From Acinetobacter boissieri (GTDB lineage Bacteria; Pseudomonadota; Gammaproteobacteria; Pseudomonadales; Moraxellaceae): a stretch of DNA of 64,000 bases. The stretch lies in contig NZ_FMYL01000008.1 of NCBI RefSeq assembly GCF_900096955.1, positions 124,001 through 188,000 of the forward strand, read 5' to 3'. Under the pieces are notes generated by a model. The model was not told the origin of the DNA and made no database searches. It worked only from the letters and a program-made list of their open reading frames with translations. Below, piece after piece: positions 36,909 to 48,300 of this stretch; the first letter of the stretch is position 1, and the number at the start of each line of letters is the position of its first letter. The position numbers and the translations under genes were made by a program.

Positions 36909-37460
36909 TTATTTGTCTTTAGCTCTTAATGAAATTATTTTTTTAGAATCTGATTCTGGGATTTCTAACTCATTGTCTATGTTTAGTGTATTTAATAATG
37001 ATGGTTTTACAAAAATTTCAACATTTTCTTTTTGAGCCATATTAGGCTGTTGTCTCTTTTTTTCTAATTTTTCAATAATGCTATTACCACTATGCTCATT
37101 TACTTTAGGTTTATTATTGATATAAAGTGCATCAAACGGCGTATTAGACTGAACTTTATTTTCTTTATTTTGAACAGGTTGATGTTTGAAGTAATCTTTT
37201 AAATCATCATCATTCACAGGTGTTGTCGCATTCAAACTATGCACTTCTTTTAAAGGGTGCTCAAAAGAGCTATCCTTGCTTTCTTCAATAACTTGGTTTG
37301 CTTCAATACGATTTGTCATTTTATAAAAGATAAAAAAACAGATAAAGACACAACTTATTGAAAGTACACCACCCAAAAGAAAAAATTTCAGTGAACGACC
37401 CGTCTTCCTTTTAATTTGTGTCTGTAATATTTTTACGGACGTTTGTTTATCTTGAGCCAT
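36909..37460 (-). CDS. T6SS-associated single-TM protein, unknown
   Basis: Protein of 183 residues between tssL and tagX. It has a basic N-terminus (about residues 1-24) and one TM segment at about 25-46 (FFLLGGVLSISCVFICFFIFY). The remainder is a low-complexity, charged, probably disordered periplasmic tail rich in Asn, Lys and Pro. No catalytic motif is seen. The Cys in the TM does not fit a lipobox (the residue three before it is Ser). Conserved placement in Acinetobacter T6SS loci suggests an accessory role near TssL, TssM or TagX; this is inference. Confidence 0.65.
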   Translation of the reverse strand: MAQDKQTSVKILQTQIKRKTGRSLKFFLLGGVLSISCVFICFFIFYKMTNRIEANQVIEESKDSSFEHPLKEVHSLNATTPVNDDDLKDYFKHQPVQNKENKVQSNTPFDALYINNKPKVNEHSGNSIIEKLEKKRQQPNMAQKENVEIFVKPSLLNTLNIDNELEIPESDSKKIISLRAKDK

Positions 37461-37474
37461 CTCTCATCCATAAA

Positions 37475-38278
37475 TTAAGGTAAATAAACAGTAATATTTG
37501 CTTGCTCTGCAGGGATGCTAATAACATCTTGATACTGAGATAACGCTTGAATATTCTGTTTATTCAGCATGAGATTTAAGCCAGTAAAAGATACAACTGT
37601 AAAAAGAAGTAATATCAATAGAATCCATGTGAATGGGAGCTCTTTATGAATAATATTTTTAATCTGATCTGGTAGTGCAGCAAAAGGAGAAAAGTCATTT
37701 TTCTTACCTTTTAAATAATCAATTTCATCACCTAGTCGTGTAATAAGATGATTAAGGCTTTCTGCAGATTGAATACGATACTTACCTTGTAAACCCAGTA
37801 ATAAACAATAATGAAAGACTTCAAGAGCAGCCAAACGTACTTTTCCTTTCGTACGTAATTGTTCTAAAATTTCGAAAAAGTTATATCCTGCAAGTTGTGA
37901 TCCAAATAAACTTAATTGTAATGGGTTAATGAGCCATGTGTTTTGTAAGCCAAAAAAACATTCATCTTGTTGCGTAACAATAGTTTCATCTAACAATGCA
38001 CAAAAAGCATATTTTGCATCTGAAATATCTTCACTAGAAAACTGTAATTTTTTTGCTTGTTGCTCAAACCTAGATAAAAACTCTAAGATTTTTTTTCTAA
38101 AATCCTCCGGGTTACTAGGCAAGTGCTGCCTCTTTAATAAAAAAATAATATAGAAACCATCGTAAAGTAAATCAACCAAACTTGATGTAGCTAATGTCGT
38201 TGATGTATTTGGTATATTTGATCCTGTACCAATTTGACCATCGTCAAATAATGAAGGAGTACTCGTTGGGAAATTCAT
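37475..38278 (-). CDS. tssL: TssL (DotU/IcmH-like), T6SS membrane complex
   Basis: Tail-anchored inner-membrane protein of 267 residues that forms the base of the T6SS membrane complex with TssM. The cytoplasmic helical domain (about 30-205) shows DotU features (ISDAKYAFCALLDETIV and FFEILEQLRT near 125). A C-terminal TM segment lies at about 217-238 (PFTWILLILLLFTVVSFTGL). There is no OmpA-type peptidoglycan-binding extension, so the wall anchor must come from other proteins, perhaps the OmpA-domain gene at 43600-44376. It follows tssK after nine bases. Confidence 0.93.
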   Translation of the reverse strand: MNFPTSTPSLFDDGQIGTGSNIPNTSTTLATSSLVDLLYDGFYIIFLLKRQHLPSNPEDFRKKILEFLSRFEQQAKKLQFSSEDISDAKYAFCALLDETIVTQQDECFFGLQNTWLINPLQLSLFGSQLAGYNFFEILEQLRTKGKVRLAALEVFHYCLLLGLQGKYRIQSAESLNHLITRLGDEIDYLKGKKNDFSPFAALPDQIKNIIHKELPFTWILLILLLFTVVSFTGLNLMLNKQNIQALSQYQDVISIPAEQANITVYLP

Positions 38279-38287
38279 TTCTGCCTC

Positions 38288-39649
38288 TTAACCATTTGTC
38301 ACAGCAATTAATTCAATACTTATATCTTGAAAACCAGCAGGAACATAAATACAGATTGACTCGGAGTCCAACATTCGTTGATACAGCTCATCATGTGGCT
38401 CTATCTCAAAATAACTTACACCTGAACGAACAGGAATTGCCGTGGGAACTTGAGTTAAATGGCGTAAAGGAATGGCTAGAGCTGCTATCACTCGCTCTTC
38501 AACATCTACAGTATTTCCCACTTTAAATCTTAAAGGAACAATTTTAATTAAATCATTTGTTTGCATCATACTGGTTGAAACAGAAACATAAAGTCGCGTA
38601 TCTCGGGTAATTTTATCTGTCTCTAAACTACCTACCCAATAAGACGTACGAATTTCTTTTAATTTAATATTGATATAACGATTTGAAATAATTGTGTCTA
38701 ATAAATCTCTTAAAATAAGATCAATCTGAGCAAAACTTTCTTGTAAATGATGGTGCTTATATTGTGGTAAATCTTCTACTGTATACGCTGTTGAAAAAGT
38801 CAGTAGTGAGCCTGTCAATCGTAACAACTCATAAAATAAACGCTCTGGATGAATGTGTGGATTAAGTAAAATATGGTTAAGTGTTGAATAAGCCGTGTTT
38901 AAAGCATTAATCAACCAAAAAGATACTGTATCCCCTGAGCGAAACTCTATTATTTTTTGATCATTTTCTCGATTATTACCCTGAATCGTTGTCACTTTTG
39001 CTTTAATAATATTGAGCGTACGCTTTAAATTATTCATAAGCATCGTATTTGACTGAATATGTAAAATCGGTGGAATAAATTTATGATCTAATTCAAAGTT
39101 ACCTGTGTTTTGGCGTTTTATTCTGGCAACAGGCATATAAATAAAACCATCAAGCACATGATTTAAATCAACATTATGATCCAATAATTTTAATTCTGCT
39201 TGCCGACGTAGTAAAGTGATATCCGAGGGCACGGCATCTGTAAAAAGATCATGTGTTTCTGATAAATATGAATGATACCGTGTAGGTTGATTTGCCTGAT
39301 CATGCGTTACATTTTGCTTATTTGGCTGTACTATGGGTAATGCCAAATAAACATACATTTCATCGCCCAAACCTAAGTCATCAATAAAAATAGGCGCAGG
39401 CAATAAGTCTGGCGCAGGAGCCATGTAAATCTCTCCATCTTGCCAAATGACCTTTGCTTTCTCTAAAGATAAAACATTTAGACTAAGTTGACTTTCATCT
39501 AACTCAATACTTTGAACACCATAAGAAAATGGAATTGTTGAACGAATCGTATAATTTAAACGTTGTTCGTGGTAGTTATCTTGAACTTGAAAGTGTTGTG
39601 GGCGTAAAAATAGACCTTCACCCCAAAGAACTTTTTCTGATTTGGACAT
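38288..39649 (-). CDS. tssK: TssK, T6SS baseplate protein
   Basis: Cytoplasmic baseplate component of 453 residues that links the baseplate to the membrane complex. The N-terminal shoulder starts VLWGEGLFLRPQHFQVQD, the family signature, and HQ-containing motifs follow. The C-terminal head (about residues 330-450, ending YVPAGFQDISIELIAVTN) matches the adaptor that binds TssL/TssM. It lies between tssA and tssL, spaced by five and nine bases. Confidence 0.94.
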   Translation of the reverse strand: MSKSEKVLWGEGLFLRPQHFQVQDNYHEQRLNYTIRSTIPFSYGVQSIELDESQLSLNVLSLEKAKVIWQDGEIYMAPAPDLLPAPIFIDDLGLGDEMYVYLALPIVQPNKQNVTHDQANQPTRYHSYLSETHDLFTDAVPSDITLLRRQAELKLLDHNVDLNHVLDGFIYMPVARIKRQNTGNFELDHKFIPPILHIQSNTMLMNNLKRTLNIIKAKVTTIQGNNRENDQKIIEFRSGDTVSFWLINALNTAYSTLNHILLNPHIHPERLFYELLRLTGSLLTFSTAYTVEDLPQYKHHHLQESFAQIDLILRDLLDTIISNRYINIKLKEIRTSYWVGSLETDKITRDTRLYVSVSTSMMQTNDLIKIVPLRFKVGNTVDVEERVIAALAIPLRHLTQVPTAIPVRSGVSYFEIEPHDELYQRMLDSESICIYVPAGFQDISIELIAVTNG

Positions 39650-39654
39650 TTTAA

Positions 39655-40752
39655 TTACTCATCATTAAATTCATTGCTATTTTTCTGTACGCCCAACAAC
39701 TCATGAATGGACATCAATGGATTATCATCTTTGATCACTTGAGCAAGCCATTCATGTAGTGGCATATTGCTCCACTTGATCGTTTTTTGGAGCATATAAC
39801 TTATAGGGCTATGTGGCTCATTGGTTTTAAAATAATCAGCAATATCAGCTAAAACTAGCATGGCTTGTTCGCGATTTTGTACATGGCTTTGTTGAGTAGG
39901 CTGGAAGGATGAACCACTTACAGCAGTATTTACAAAAGTAGTCTGTTCTTCTATATGAATTGGTTGAGATATTACTTCTTTTACAGCAATATCTGCCTTA
40001 TAAATTTTGCGTAAAGACGTACTAATATCTTCAATTTGGGAGTCAACACTCGCAAAACTAGGTGCATCGAGTTGCATGAGATCATTAATAACCTGCTTGA
40101 GCCTTTCCCACTGCGTCACCATATGACTAAAGTTTTGATAATTTTGTAATTGGATCGTCTGAGACATACTCTTTAGACTCTGATTAAATAACTCAAAATC
40201 TGATGACACAGCTACATCTGCATCTGGATTTTTTAACCGATTATTCTGTTGATATAAAAAATTTTCATAATCAATGAGTGAGTAAAAAGGTTGACTATTA
40301 ATCACAGGAACTTTTTTAATTAAACTGGGGAGTTGGTTCACAAAACCTTGCAATATACCTAATCGCTGATCTAAATCATGATCATCAATATGTGGATGTA
40401 TCTCATTCCAATATTGATTAAGCATACCATGCGTTAGCTCTAAACTATGTGCAACGCCAACATAACCATATAAATTTCCCCAAGCCTCTGAAAGCCAAAC
40501 AAGTAGCCGTATATCTTTTGTTTTTTCAATTAAAAGTTCTTTAATTGCATTTGATACAAACCCCCAATCTGCTTGTTTTGGCTCAACAATCCAATCCCCT
40601 AAATCAAGTAAAGGGTCATCTTGTGTTTTTGCTTTTTTGATCACATGAAATTCATTGGAAAATGATAAATCTTCTCCACATAAATTATTTTCAGCAATCG
40701 GACTTAGAAATTGAGAAATATCTAAATCACTAATATCTTGATATTTGGCCAT
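39655..40752 (-). CDS. tssA: TssA, T6SS assembly cap protein
   Basis: Protein of 365 residues with the ImpA_N domain at its start: CGEDLSFSNEFHVIKKAK, WGFVSNAIKELLIEKTKDIRLLVWLSEAW (about residues 25-90), and GMLNQYWNEIHPHIDD. The C-terminal part is a short class of TssA and ends in SPISYMLQKTIKWSNMPLHEWLAQV, which matches the alternate short C-terminal domain. It primes tube and sheath polymerisation. The stop of tssH lies five bases before it. Confidence 0.9.
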   Translation of the reverse strand: MAKYQDISDLDISQFLSPIAENNLCGEDLSFSNEFHVIKKAKTQDDPLLDLGDWIVEPKQADWGFVSNAIKELLIEKTKDIRLLVWLSEAWGNLYGYVGVAHSLELTHGMLNQYWNEIHPHIDDHDLDQRLGILQGFVNQLPSLIKKVPVINSQPFYSLIDYENFLYQQNNRLKNPDADVAVSSDFELFNQSLKSMSQTIQLQNYQNFSHMVTQWERLKQVINDLMQLDAPSFASVDSQIEDISTSLRKIYKADIAVKEVISQPIHIEEQTTFVNTAVSGSSFQPTQQSHVQNREQAMLVLADIADYFKTNEPHSPISYMLQKTIKWSNMPLHEWLAQVIKDDNPLMSIHELLGVQKNSNEFNDE

Positions 40753-40757
40753 ATAAA

Positions 40758-43430
40758 TTAAATTACTTCTAAATTAATCTGTTTTGAGTTCATACTTTTT
40801 AATACCTGATTTTTAGGATCAAGCTTGTAGGTGATCTGACCATCTTTTGCATCGATTACAATGAGCTTAGGCAATTTATTCGAGCTAAGTGCAATTAATA
40901 TTTTTGTTGCAAGTGATGGTAAAACAGATGAGTTCAAAATATTATCTATATTACGAGCGCCGCTATCTACTTCAGTACAACGACTTAAAATAAGTTCGGT
41001 TAAAGACTCGCTGTATTCAACGCTTGTTCCATATTGTTCTTTTAAACGCTGAATAATTTTTCCTAATTTATGCTCAATGATACGAATGAGTAAATCATCA
41101 TGTAACGGGAAATAAGGAACAATTCGCATACGACCTAAAAATGCCGGTTTAAACTGTTTGTATAAACTTGGTTTCAATTGATCTATAAGCTCTTGTGCTG
41201 TTGGCCATGTTTCTACAGCTTGATTTAAGCAAGCTTGCATAATTGTGCTAGAACCAGTATTTGAGGTCAGCAATATTGTGGTATTTTTAAAATCAATAAC
41301 CCGCCCCTCACCATCTTCAAGCGTACCTTTATCAAAAACTTGATAAAATAGTTCTTGAACATCACTATGTGCTTTTTCAATTTCGTCTAAAAGTACGACA
41401 CTATAAGGATTACGTCGAACAGCTTCTGTGAGAACACCACCTTGGCCATAGCCAACATAGCCTGGAGGTGCACCTTTTAATGATGAAACTGTATGGGCTT
41501 CTTGATATTCAGACATATTTATAGTGATTAAATGTGATTCACCACCATAAAGCTCACTCGCCAAAGCCAGCGCTGTTTCTGTTTTACCTACACCACTTGG
41601 TCCAACCAGCATAAATATCCCTTGAGGCTTATTTGGATCTTCTAATTTTGCTTTAGATGTTTTAATCCCTTGCACAAGCTGACTTAAAGCATACGTTTGC
41701 CCCATCACACGTTGTTCAAGTTTATCTTCTAACTTTAAAATTTGTTTAATTTCATCACTGACCATATTTCCAACAGGAATTCCAGTCCAATCTGAAATAA
41801 TTTGATTAATAATATTTGAATTCACTCGATCAAAAACTAAAGGATTCTGATTTTGTATTCGCGTTAATTCTTGGCGTAATTTTTCAATTTCATCATTCGC
41901 TATATGGTTCTGATCTTCTTGTAAAAGATTCATTCTTTTTACAAGTGTTAATTCTTTTTCCCACTGTTGAGTGGTTAACTCAATATCATGCTCTAACTTT
42001 GAAATATCACTTTTAAGGTTTTCTAGTCGTATACAATGTACTGGATTATGACGATGCTCATTTTCTAAAATATTAAGTTCAAGATTTAAATTATGTAACT
42101 GTGCTTGTTGTTGATCTAATCTTACTGGTTGAGCATTTTGAGTAAGTGCAACGCGGGCAGCAGCTGTATCTAATACACTAATTGCTTTGTCTGGTAGTTG
42201 ACGGCCACTAATATAACGGTGTGATGAATGTACAGCTGTTACAATTGCTTCATCATCAATATATAAATTAAAATGCTGTGTCATAACTGGAATCATGGCA
42301 CGCAACATATCTACCGCAACACTTTCTGTTGGTTCTTCAACTTTGACAACTTGAAAACGTCGACTCAGCGCAGCATCTTTTTCAAAATATTGTTTATATT
42401 CAGCCCATGTTGTTGCTGCAATTGTACGAAGCTCACCACGCGCTAATGCAGGTTTCAGTAAATTTGCAGCGTCATTTTGTCCAGCCTGGCCACCAGCGCC
42501 AATAAGTGTGTGCGCTTCATCAATAAATAAAATAATTGGTGATGTTGCGGCTTGTACTTCTTTAATGACTTGCTTTAATCGATTTTCAAATTCACCTTTT
42601 ATACTTGCACTCGCTTGAAGTAACCCCATGTCAAGCATATGTAACTGTACATTTTTAAGCGCATCTGGCACTTGATTATTTACGATTTTTAAAGCCAAAC
42701 CTTCAACTACAGCTGTTTTCCCAACACCAGGTTCACCTGTTAAAATTGGATTATTCTGACGGCGACGCATTAAAATATCTAACATTAAGCGAATTTCAAA
42801 TTCGCGCCCAATCACCGGATCTATTGCACCCTTCTGTGCTTTTTCGGTTAAGTTAATTGTATACTGACTTAAAGCAGGCGCATTAACAGTTGTAGATCTT
42901 GTTTGCTGCTGTTCATTAATCTTATCTTTTTCTATAGATTCACTTTTTAACTCTGTATCTTCGCTACTTCCTTCACAAATCTGCAAAAATTTATGCTTCA
43001 TTGTATCTATTGGAAATAAATCAAAAATATTTGATGCACGTAATGCAATTTGGTATAAATCAGGTGCAGTGAGTAAAGCAATTATTAAATGACCACTTCG
43101 GATTGTTGGTTTTTTATCAGCAGAAGCTAATAACCAAGCCTGTTCCAATAACCGAACAATCGATGTTGTAAAAATAGGTGTACGTGTATTGCCTTTAGGT
43201 AACTGTGTGATTGTTTGATGTAAATTTGCTTGTAGTTCTTTTTTATTTATTTTATATTTTATAAATAGGCAGTCTAGGTCAATTTCAGACTGAGTATTTA
43301 GTAATTGATAAAAAAAGTGTTCTACTTCTATTTCATAATTCTGTTGCACAACACAGTAATTTGCTGCTTCTTCTAGTGAAGTGCGAGCAGGCTTAGATAG
43401 TTTTTCAATAAGTACTTTTAGACTATTCAT
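40758..43430 (-). CDS. tssH: TssH (ClpV), T6SS sheath-recycling AAA+ ATPase
   Basis: Cytoplasmic hexameric unfoldase of 890 residues that disassembles contracted TssB/TssC sheaths. Walker A motifs GEPGVGKTAVVEG (first AAA domain) and GPSGVGKTETALA (second) are visible, as are LFIDEAHTLIGAG and VVLLDEIEKAH as Walker B. The N-terminal Clp_N-like region is divergent, as in ClpV. The start chosen is ATG at 43430 (MNSLKVLIEK) with GGA eight bases before it. The open frame starts at TTG 43454, but this upstream part overlaps a palindrome. A gap of about 170 bases before it suggests its own promoter. Confidence 0.93.
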   Translation of the reverse strand: MNSLKVLIEKLSKPARTSLEEAANYCVVQQNYEIEVEHFFYQLLNTQSEIDLDCLFIKYKINKKELQANLHQTITQLPKGNTRTPIFTTSIVRLLEQAWLLASADKKPTIRSGHLIIALLTAPDLYQIALRASNIFDLFPIDTMKHKFLQICEGSSEDTELKSESIEKDKINEQQQTRSTTVNAPALSQYTINLTEKAQKGAIDPVIGREFEIRLMLDILMRRRQNNPILTGEPGVGKTAVVEGLALKIVNNQVPDALKNVQLHMLDMGLLQASASIKGEFENRLKQVIKEVQAATSPIILFIDEAHTLIGAGGQAGQNDAANLLKPALARGELRTIAATTWAEYKQYFEKDAALSRRFQVVKVEEPTESVAVDMLRAMIPVMTQHFNLYIDDEAIVTAVHSSHRYISGRQLPDKAISVLDTAAARVALTQNAQPVRLDQQQAQLHNLNLELNILENEHRHNPVHCIRLENLKSDISKLEHDIELTTQQWEKELTLVKRMNLLQEDQNHIANDEIEKLRQELTRIQNQNPLVFDRVNSNIINQIISDWTGIPVGNMVSDEIKQILKLEDKLEQRVMGQTYALSQLVQGIKTSKAKLEDPNKPQGIFMLVGPSGVGKTETALALASELYGGESHLITINMSEYQEAHTVSSLKGAPPGYVGYGQGGVLTEAVRRNPYSVVLLDEIEKAHSDVQELFYQVFDKGTLEDGEGRVIDFKNTTILLTSNTGSSTIMQACLNQAVETWPTAQELIDQLKPSLYKQFKPAFLGRMRIVPYFPLHDDLLIRIIEHKLGKIIQRLKEQYGTSVEYSESLTELILSRCTEVDSGARNIDNILNSSVLPSLATKILIALSSNKLPKLIVIDAKDGQITYKLDPKNQVLKSMNSKQINLEVI

Positions 43431-43446
43431 CGCATATCCAATATTT

Positions 43447-43462
43447 TGTGACAAGTATCACA
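43447..43462. promoter_or_regulatory. CRP/Vfr-like palindrome before tssH
   Basis: TGTGACAAGTATCACA is a perfect TGTGA-N6-TCACA. It sits 17-32 bases upstream of the chosen clpV start. Confidence 0.6.
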
Positions 43463-43599
43463 ATTATAAAACAAAGAGCATAATAACTCATATTTATATT
43501 AATTACTCGAAATAATATAAATATATGAATGCTTAACTGTTAAGTAATCGTCTGTATTTCTATAGAACTAAAATATTTTAAGTCTAGAATGAACATAAC

Positions 43600-44376
43600 T
43601 TACAAAACCTCAAATTCAATACGACGGTTTTTCTTACGTCCTTCAGCTGTCGTGTTATCTGCTACAGGCTTTTCTGAACCTAACCCAGAGGTAGTTAATT
43701 TTTCAGCGAGAATATGTTTCGCAACAAGGTATTGTTTTACAGCCTCAGCACGGCCTTGACTTAAAATAAGATTTTTTTTTGAATCACCAGAGCTATCTGT
43801 ATGCCCTATAATCTTAATACTTTTGCCTTCTAACTTACTTAAAGCGACAGACATTTCATCTAAAATACGCATTCCCGCAGGCGTTAAAATGACACTGCCT
43901 GACTCAAACTCTACAATACGATTTTTTAAAGTATCATCTACAATTTTTTGTTCATTTTGGCTCATTGAAAGATTCGTATTAACAGAAAAAGGCGAGTTAA
44001 TTTGTGACTGTAATAATTTAGATACAGATTCGACATCATTGTGATTCGAGACTTTTCCAGTCAAATTAATTTGGGTACCTTGTACAGCCAATTTACCTTG
44101 ACTTACCTTTTTTAAATCTGGAGTAATTATATTCGCAATCGCATCACTCCAACCATTTGGTGCAGATACTGCCCTAACTTGTATCTTATCTAAGATTTGG
44201 TCTGAACTATAAACTGTGTGCATTTTAGTTAAAATAGCCTGTTTACTCTCATCATTCGGCACAACCCCTTCAACAACAATTGTTTGAGCATAACTGGCAT
44301 AACTAAATAGCCCCAAATATAAAATTATGCTTTTTATCATTGGTTTAAATATAATTTTCATGATGTGATTAACCAT
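43600..44376 (-). CDS. tagN: OmpA-domain peptidoglycan-binding T6SS accessory protein (TagN-like)
   Basis: Exported protein of 258 residues. The start at 44376 overlaps tagF by eight bases; an inner ATG at 44361 also fits. A signal peptide ends near SYASYAQ (about residue 31). Two BON-like segments follow ([17 protein letters not shown] and [15 protein letters not shown]). A C-terminal OmpA domain (about 150-258) has [12 protein letters not shown] and [12 protein letters not shown] with the peptidoglycan-binding Asp and Arg residues. It would anchor the T6SS to the wall and may replace the missing wall domain of TssL. The TagN name follows locus position. Confidence 0.8.
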   Translation of the reverse strand: MVNHIMKIIFKPMIKSIILYLGLFSYASYAQTIVVEGVVPNDESKQAILTKMHTVYSSDQILDKIQVRAVSAPNGWSDAIANIITPDLKKVSQGKLAVQGTQINLTGKVSNHNDVESVSKLLQSQINSPFSVNTNLSMSQNEQKIVDDTLKNRIVEFESGSVILTPAGMRILDEMSVALSKLEGKSIKIIGHTDSSGDSKKNLILSQGRAEAVKQYLVAKHILAEKLTTSGLGSEKPVADNTTAEGRKKNRRIEFEVL

Positions 44377-45328
44377 CTATAAATGTTTGTTTAAATAACT
44401 TTATGCCTTGATTTAAGCTAAGTTGTCGCTCACATAGATTTTGCTCTAATGCAGCTAGGCCTGCATTTTTCTCTAAATAATGATTCACCCAATGCGCATC
44501 CATTAAGGATACCCACCTTTTACTACATAAATTTTGAGTAAAAATATCACTCAATGCTTGAATATCTGCACCTTGAAAGCCAAACAAAAGTATTGGTGAT
44601 TTTGAATGAAGCAATCCAATTAAAACCTCAGTATTTTGCTTAGACATAAATCGCCCAATAAGGCTGACCCAAAACCCAGCAATTTCATAACAGTAACTTG
44701 AGTTGTTAATTGGTAAGACTAAAACTTTATTAAGTTTACTCGTACCATGCGTTAAAACAGGTTGTAATAGTAGACCAAGCCCAATCATGCTTTGCGCTAA
44801 TTCATAAGTTGTCATATTGAGTAGCTGAGCAAAAGAATGCATTGTTTGATTTTCAAAAAAATGTGTACTTTCGGCTGTCGTTAAAACTTGTATTTGACTT
44901 TCTAACTGTGAAAGTTTGTCAAAAAGTAGTTCTGAACTTTCTACAGTACGGATACTTCTATTTTTTTGAAATAAATCGATAAGGACTGACTTATACGTGT
45001 ATGGTGCATATAGCAAATTTTCAGTAGGTTTTTGAACTGCTAATAAATAGCCCAGCATCATTGGAAACAGTCGACCAGAACTATCTTCACTTGTAACTAA
45101 ATTTGCGACAAGAAAGATTTCCTCTTTTGGATTTGCAATAAAAAAATCTAGTGGAGGTAGTGTTCGATATGATTCAGCAAAACCATCTACATGCATTGCA
45201 ATATCTAATGCCTCAGTAATCCACTGATCTATTACTGTTATTAAGGCATGTTGGCCTTTTGTTTTAAGGAAATCGCCACGTGTAGGATTTTTACCATAGT
45301 AAAATGGTATTGATTTTAATAGTTGCAT
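44369..45328 (-). CDS. tagF: TagF, T6SS post-translational regulator
   Basis: Cytoplasmic protein of 319 residues. It begins [35 protein letters not shown], the SciT/TagF N-terminal signature, followed by LPPLDFFIA and [15 protein letters not shown]. In Pseudomonas and Agrobacterium, TagF represses T6SS assembly, in some cases by titrating Fha. No fha, pppA or ppkA gene is visible here, so its target must be another component. It lies just after tssM (37 bases). Confidence 0.88.
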   Translation of the reverse strand: MQLLKSIPFYYGKNPTRGDFLKTKGQHALITVIDQWITEALDIAMHVDGFAESYRTLPPLDFFIANPKEEIFLVANLVTSEDSSGRLFPMMLGYLLAVQKPTENLLYAPYTYKSVLIDLFQKNRSIRTVESSELLFDKLSQLESQIQVLTTAESTHFFENQTMHSFAQLLNMTTYELAQSMIGLGLLLQPVLTHGTSKLNKVLVLPINNSSYCYEIAGFWVSLIGRFMSKQNTEVLIGLLHSKSPILLFGFQGADIQALSDIFTQNLCSKRWVSLMDAHWVNHYLEKNAGLAALEQNLCERQLSLNQGIKLFKQTFIDG

Positions 45329-45365
45329 AACTATAAGCCTTCTACAGTTTGTCGTTGCTGTCTAA

Positions 45366-48300
45366 TCATGGAGATACAACTCTAGATTGTGGCTTAGAAT
45401 CATTTAATACTGTGTTCTGTGCTGAAGTAACGTGTAGCTCCTTATTGATCAAAACTTTATCGACTAGCTGTAATCCAGAATACCCTCGTCCAGAACCAAC
45501 ATTTCCACCACTATTTCCACTAATTAATCGAAAATTTACTTTTACAAAAATGGATGGATCTTTTGAACTCGTCCATGTCATTTCAAAATTCCCGTTTTGT
45601 GATTTACGTTGTGCTGAATCAATTAGACGATTAATACCGTATTCACCAGGCGCATCAAAAATAGTATATGTTTGACCATTTAAATCTACTGCTGTAATGC
45701 GCACACCAGGAATTGAACCAGGGTTTGGCCAAATAAAACTTACCCACTGCGATGTGCCATTTTCGTAAACCATACGTTGCCCATCAATATCCATGGTATA
45801 TGAGAGTAATTTAGGGTTTTGAATAGGATAAAACTGAAAGTTTGATTGATTTGCAGCTGCAGGGGTTGTTGCTGGTTGATTAATTTCACCTGTTGCAATG
45901 CCATTTGCCGGTGCAACATAATTTTGAAAATTCATTGTAAAATTAGGATTTAGACTAATACCCAAATCTTTCCAAGTTTTAGCAGAAAGTGTATAGCCTC
46001 TACGAATAACCAGTGGATCCAAAGTCTCTTTGACAAAACGGGCAATACTACCATTTTCACCAAAAATTTGATTAATTTCACTGCTTGTAGCTTGAATCGT
46101 TGCAGATGAATTAAATGGATATTTTTTCGAGAGATTTGTTCCAAAGGGTTGGTATGCTTGCATTGTCCACAGCTGATTAATTTCGTCTTGCGCATGGACC
46201 AGTAAACTTTCAAATGATTGCGTTAATGGAGAAACCAAAAGTTTTTGAAGAATTTTTTGATATTCATCATTCACTCCCACAGAGATTTTTTCGTTGACCA
46301 CTTTTTGTGTCATATTAAATACTGAGTTTTGATCATTGATTGTTTGTTTAACTAATCCCAAAGCATTTGGTTTAATATCACCCATATTTTTCAAGTCATT
46401 AAACTTGCTACGGACTTGTGACAACTGAATTAAGTATTCATCAAGCAACGATTTATTTTGTTGTTCATCTCGCTTACGAACAATTTGATAAAATATAGAG
46501 AACTCTTGTGAAAGTGGCCCTTGAGTTTGAGCAACAGCATGATTGACTGGTACAGCTGTATCTTGCATTAAAACTTTATGCTTAAACCAAGCTACGAAAC
46601 CTGTTTTAGGTGCTGCTAATTCAGCTCCTATGATTGGATTATCCCAATTTGTTTCTTTAGCTATACGCTCAATAAAAGTACGAATCGGGCTATTTTGTTG
46701 CTCACCCAAAACATCCATAAATCGAGTATCTTCAGAAAAGTTAACCCCTTTTGCATAGTGAAATCCATTTAAAAACTTCTTCCATTGTTCAATATATTCT
46801 TGCTTGTATAGCTGAATCAATTGTTTACGAATTTGATCTGGACTTCCACTAAAGCTTAAATCGTCTGCTTGAGTACTATTAAGTACCCAATCTTTACTGT
46901 CTGTTGGCTTATTGGCCACGTCATCAATTGCCTTGGAGATAAACTCATCCCAAGCTTTCTGAGTAAACATTCCCGGAAGGGCATACCCACCTAAAAGAAT
47001 TGATTTATTACTATCCCCTACAATTTGTGAAACTGTAAGTGCTGGGTAGCGTACAGTTGCGCGCATTTTAATTTCATTATAAACACGATCTCTAGCAAGC
47101 ATGCCACGTACAACAGAAAGTAAAACTTGACGAGTTTGATCAACCAACTGGGAGTCTGATTCTAGTATTGGAAAACTTTTATCTTGAGTCAGCGTTAAAG
47201 AATAGGTTAAAATTTGTTCTGCTTTTTGAATCATATCACCGCGTGGCATTTGGCCACGATTACTATCTAACCATGAACGCCAAAACCTCGTCACCTGATC
47301 GCTTAAATGACTCGTATCCATATACTGATGATTACTTAACATCAAATACATTTTTAATGCATTATACGCATCTTGAGAGTTCGTATCTGACGGCTCTAAG
47401 TATTGCTGAGATTTAGCGACACCTACCTGTTGAGGCTGTGCATTGGCATGATTTGCTTTGAGTGTATCTTCATTGTTTTTTACACGTTGTAAATACAATG
47501 CAATGTTCTTTTGTGTTGGTTGTAAAACGATTTGTTTAATGCCTTTTAAATACTCTACTTTAAGATTTTCACGTAATATATTGCCTTGATATAAACCCAA
47601 TGAAAATTTTAATGGGCGATGCTGATCAAAATCATCTAACTGCTGTAATCTATTTTGTAAAATTAATAATGCATCTAATTGCGTAGATAACTCACTACCC
47701 GATGCTTGTTCCATCTTCATGACTTTATTTAAATCGGCTTGCACATCCATCACTAACTGCTGGTTATTACGGTATGACCAGCCCCATCCACCAAGAACAA
47801 GTGCAACTAAAAATAGCGTTGAAATAAAAGCAACATAATATTGACGTTTCTTTGATGGATTAATATGCTGCTTGACTAAATTTTTATCTTTTAAAATAAC
47901 CTCTGAAAATAACCCCTTTAAAAAATAACCGTGATTTTGAGAAACTAACTTTTGAGTTTGACTCAGATCATGCTCTTCTTTTTTTTGTAAATGATACTCA
48001 GCAGCGATCTGCTCAGTCATTGGGCTTTCAATCACGCCTTCTTGCAATGCACTTGTAAAATAAAACCCTCGAAACACAGGTTTAAACTGGTAAGGATTAT
48101 CTTCAAATAGAGTACCAATGAAAGCTTTTAGAGCAGGTTTAATGGTTTTAAACTCTAGAGGGAACGTCATTACACTCGGTGAAATATTGTGTGCATGGCT
48201 ACGGCTCAAATGTGTTGTACTTACACTTTTTAAACCGTCATATAAAATATTATAATGCTTTTCAAATAAATCTGTTGCATTGTGAGAAGACTCAGGATCA

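Noticed and set aside
36909..37460. One-TM protein as a TssJ lipoprotein
   Set aside because: The Cys within the TM does not satisfy a lipobox, and the rest is disordered and not like the TssJ beta-sandwich.
43431..43454. TTG-extended start of ClpV
   Set aside because: The extra eight codons overlap a regulatory palindrome, whereas ATG at 43430 has a ribosome site and matches the start of the family.
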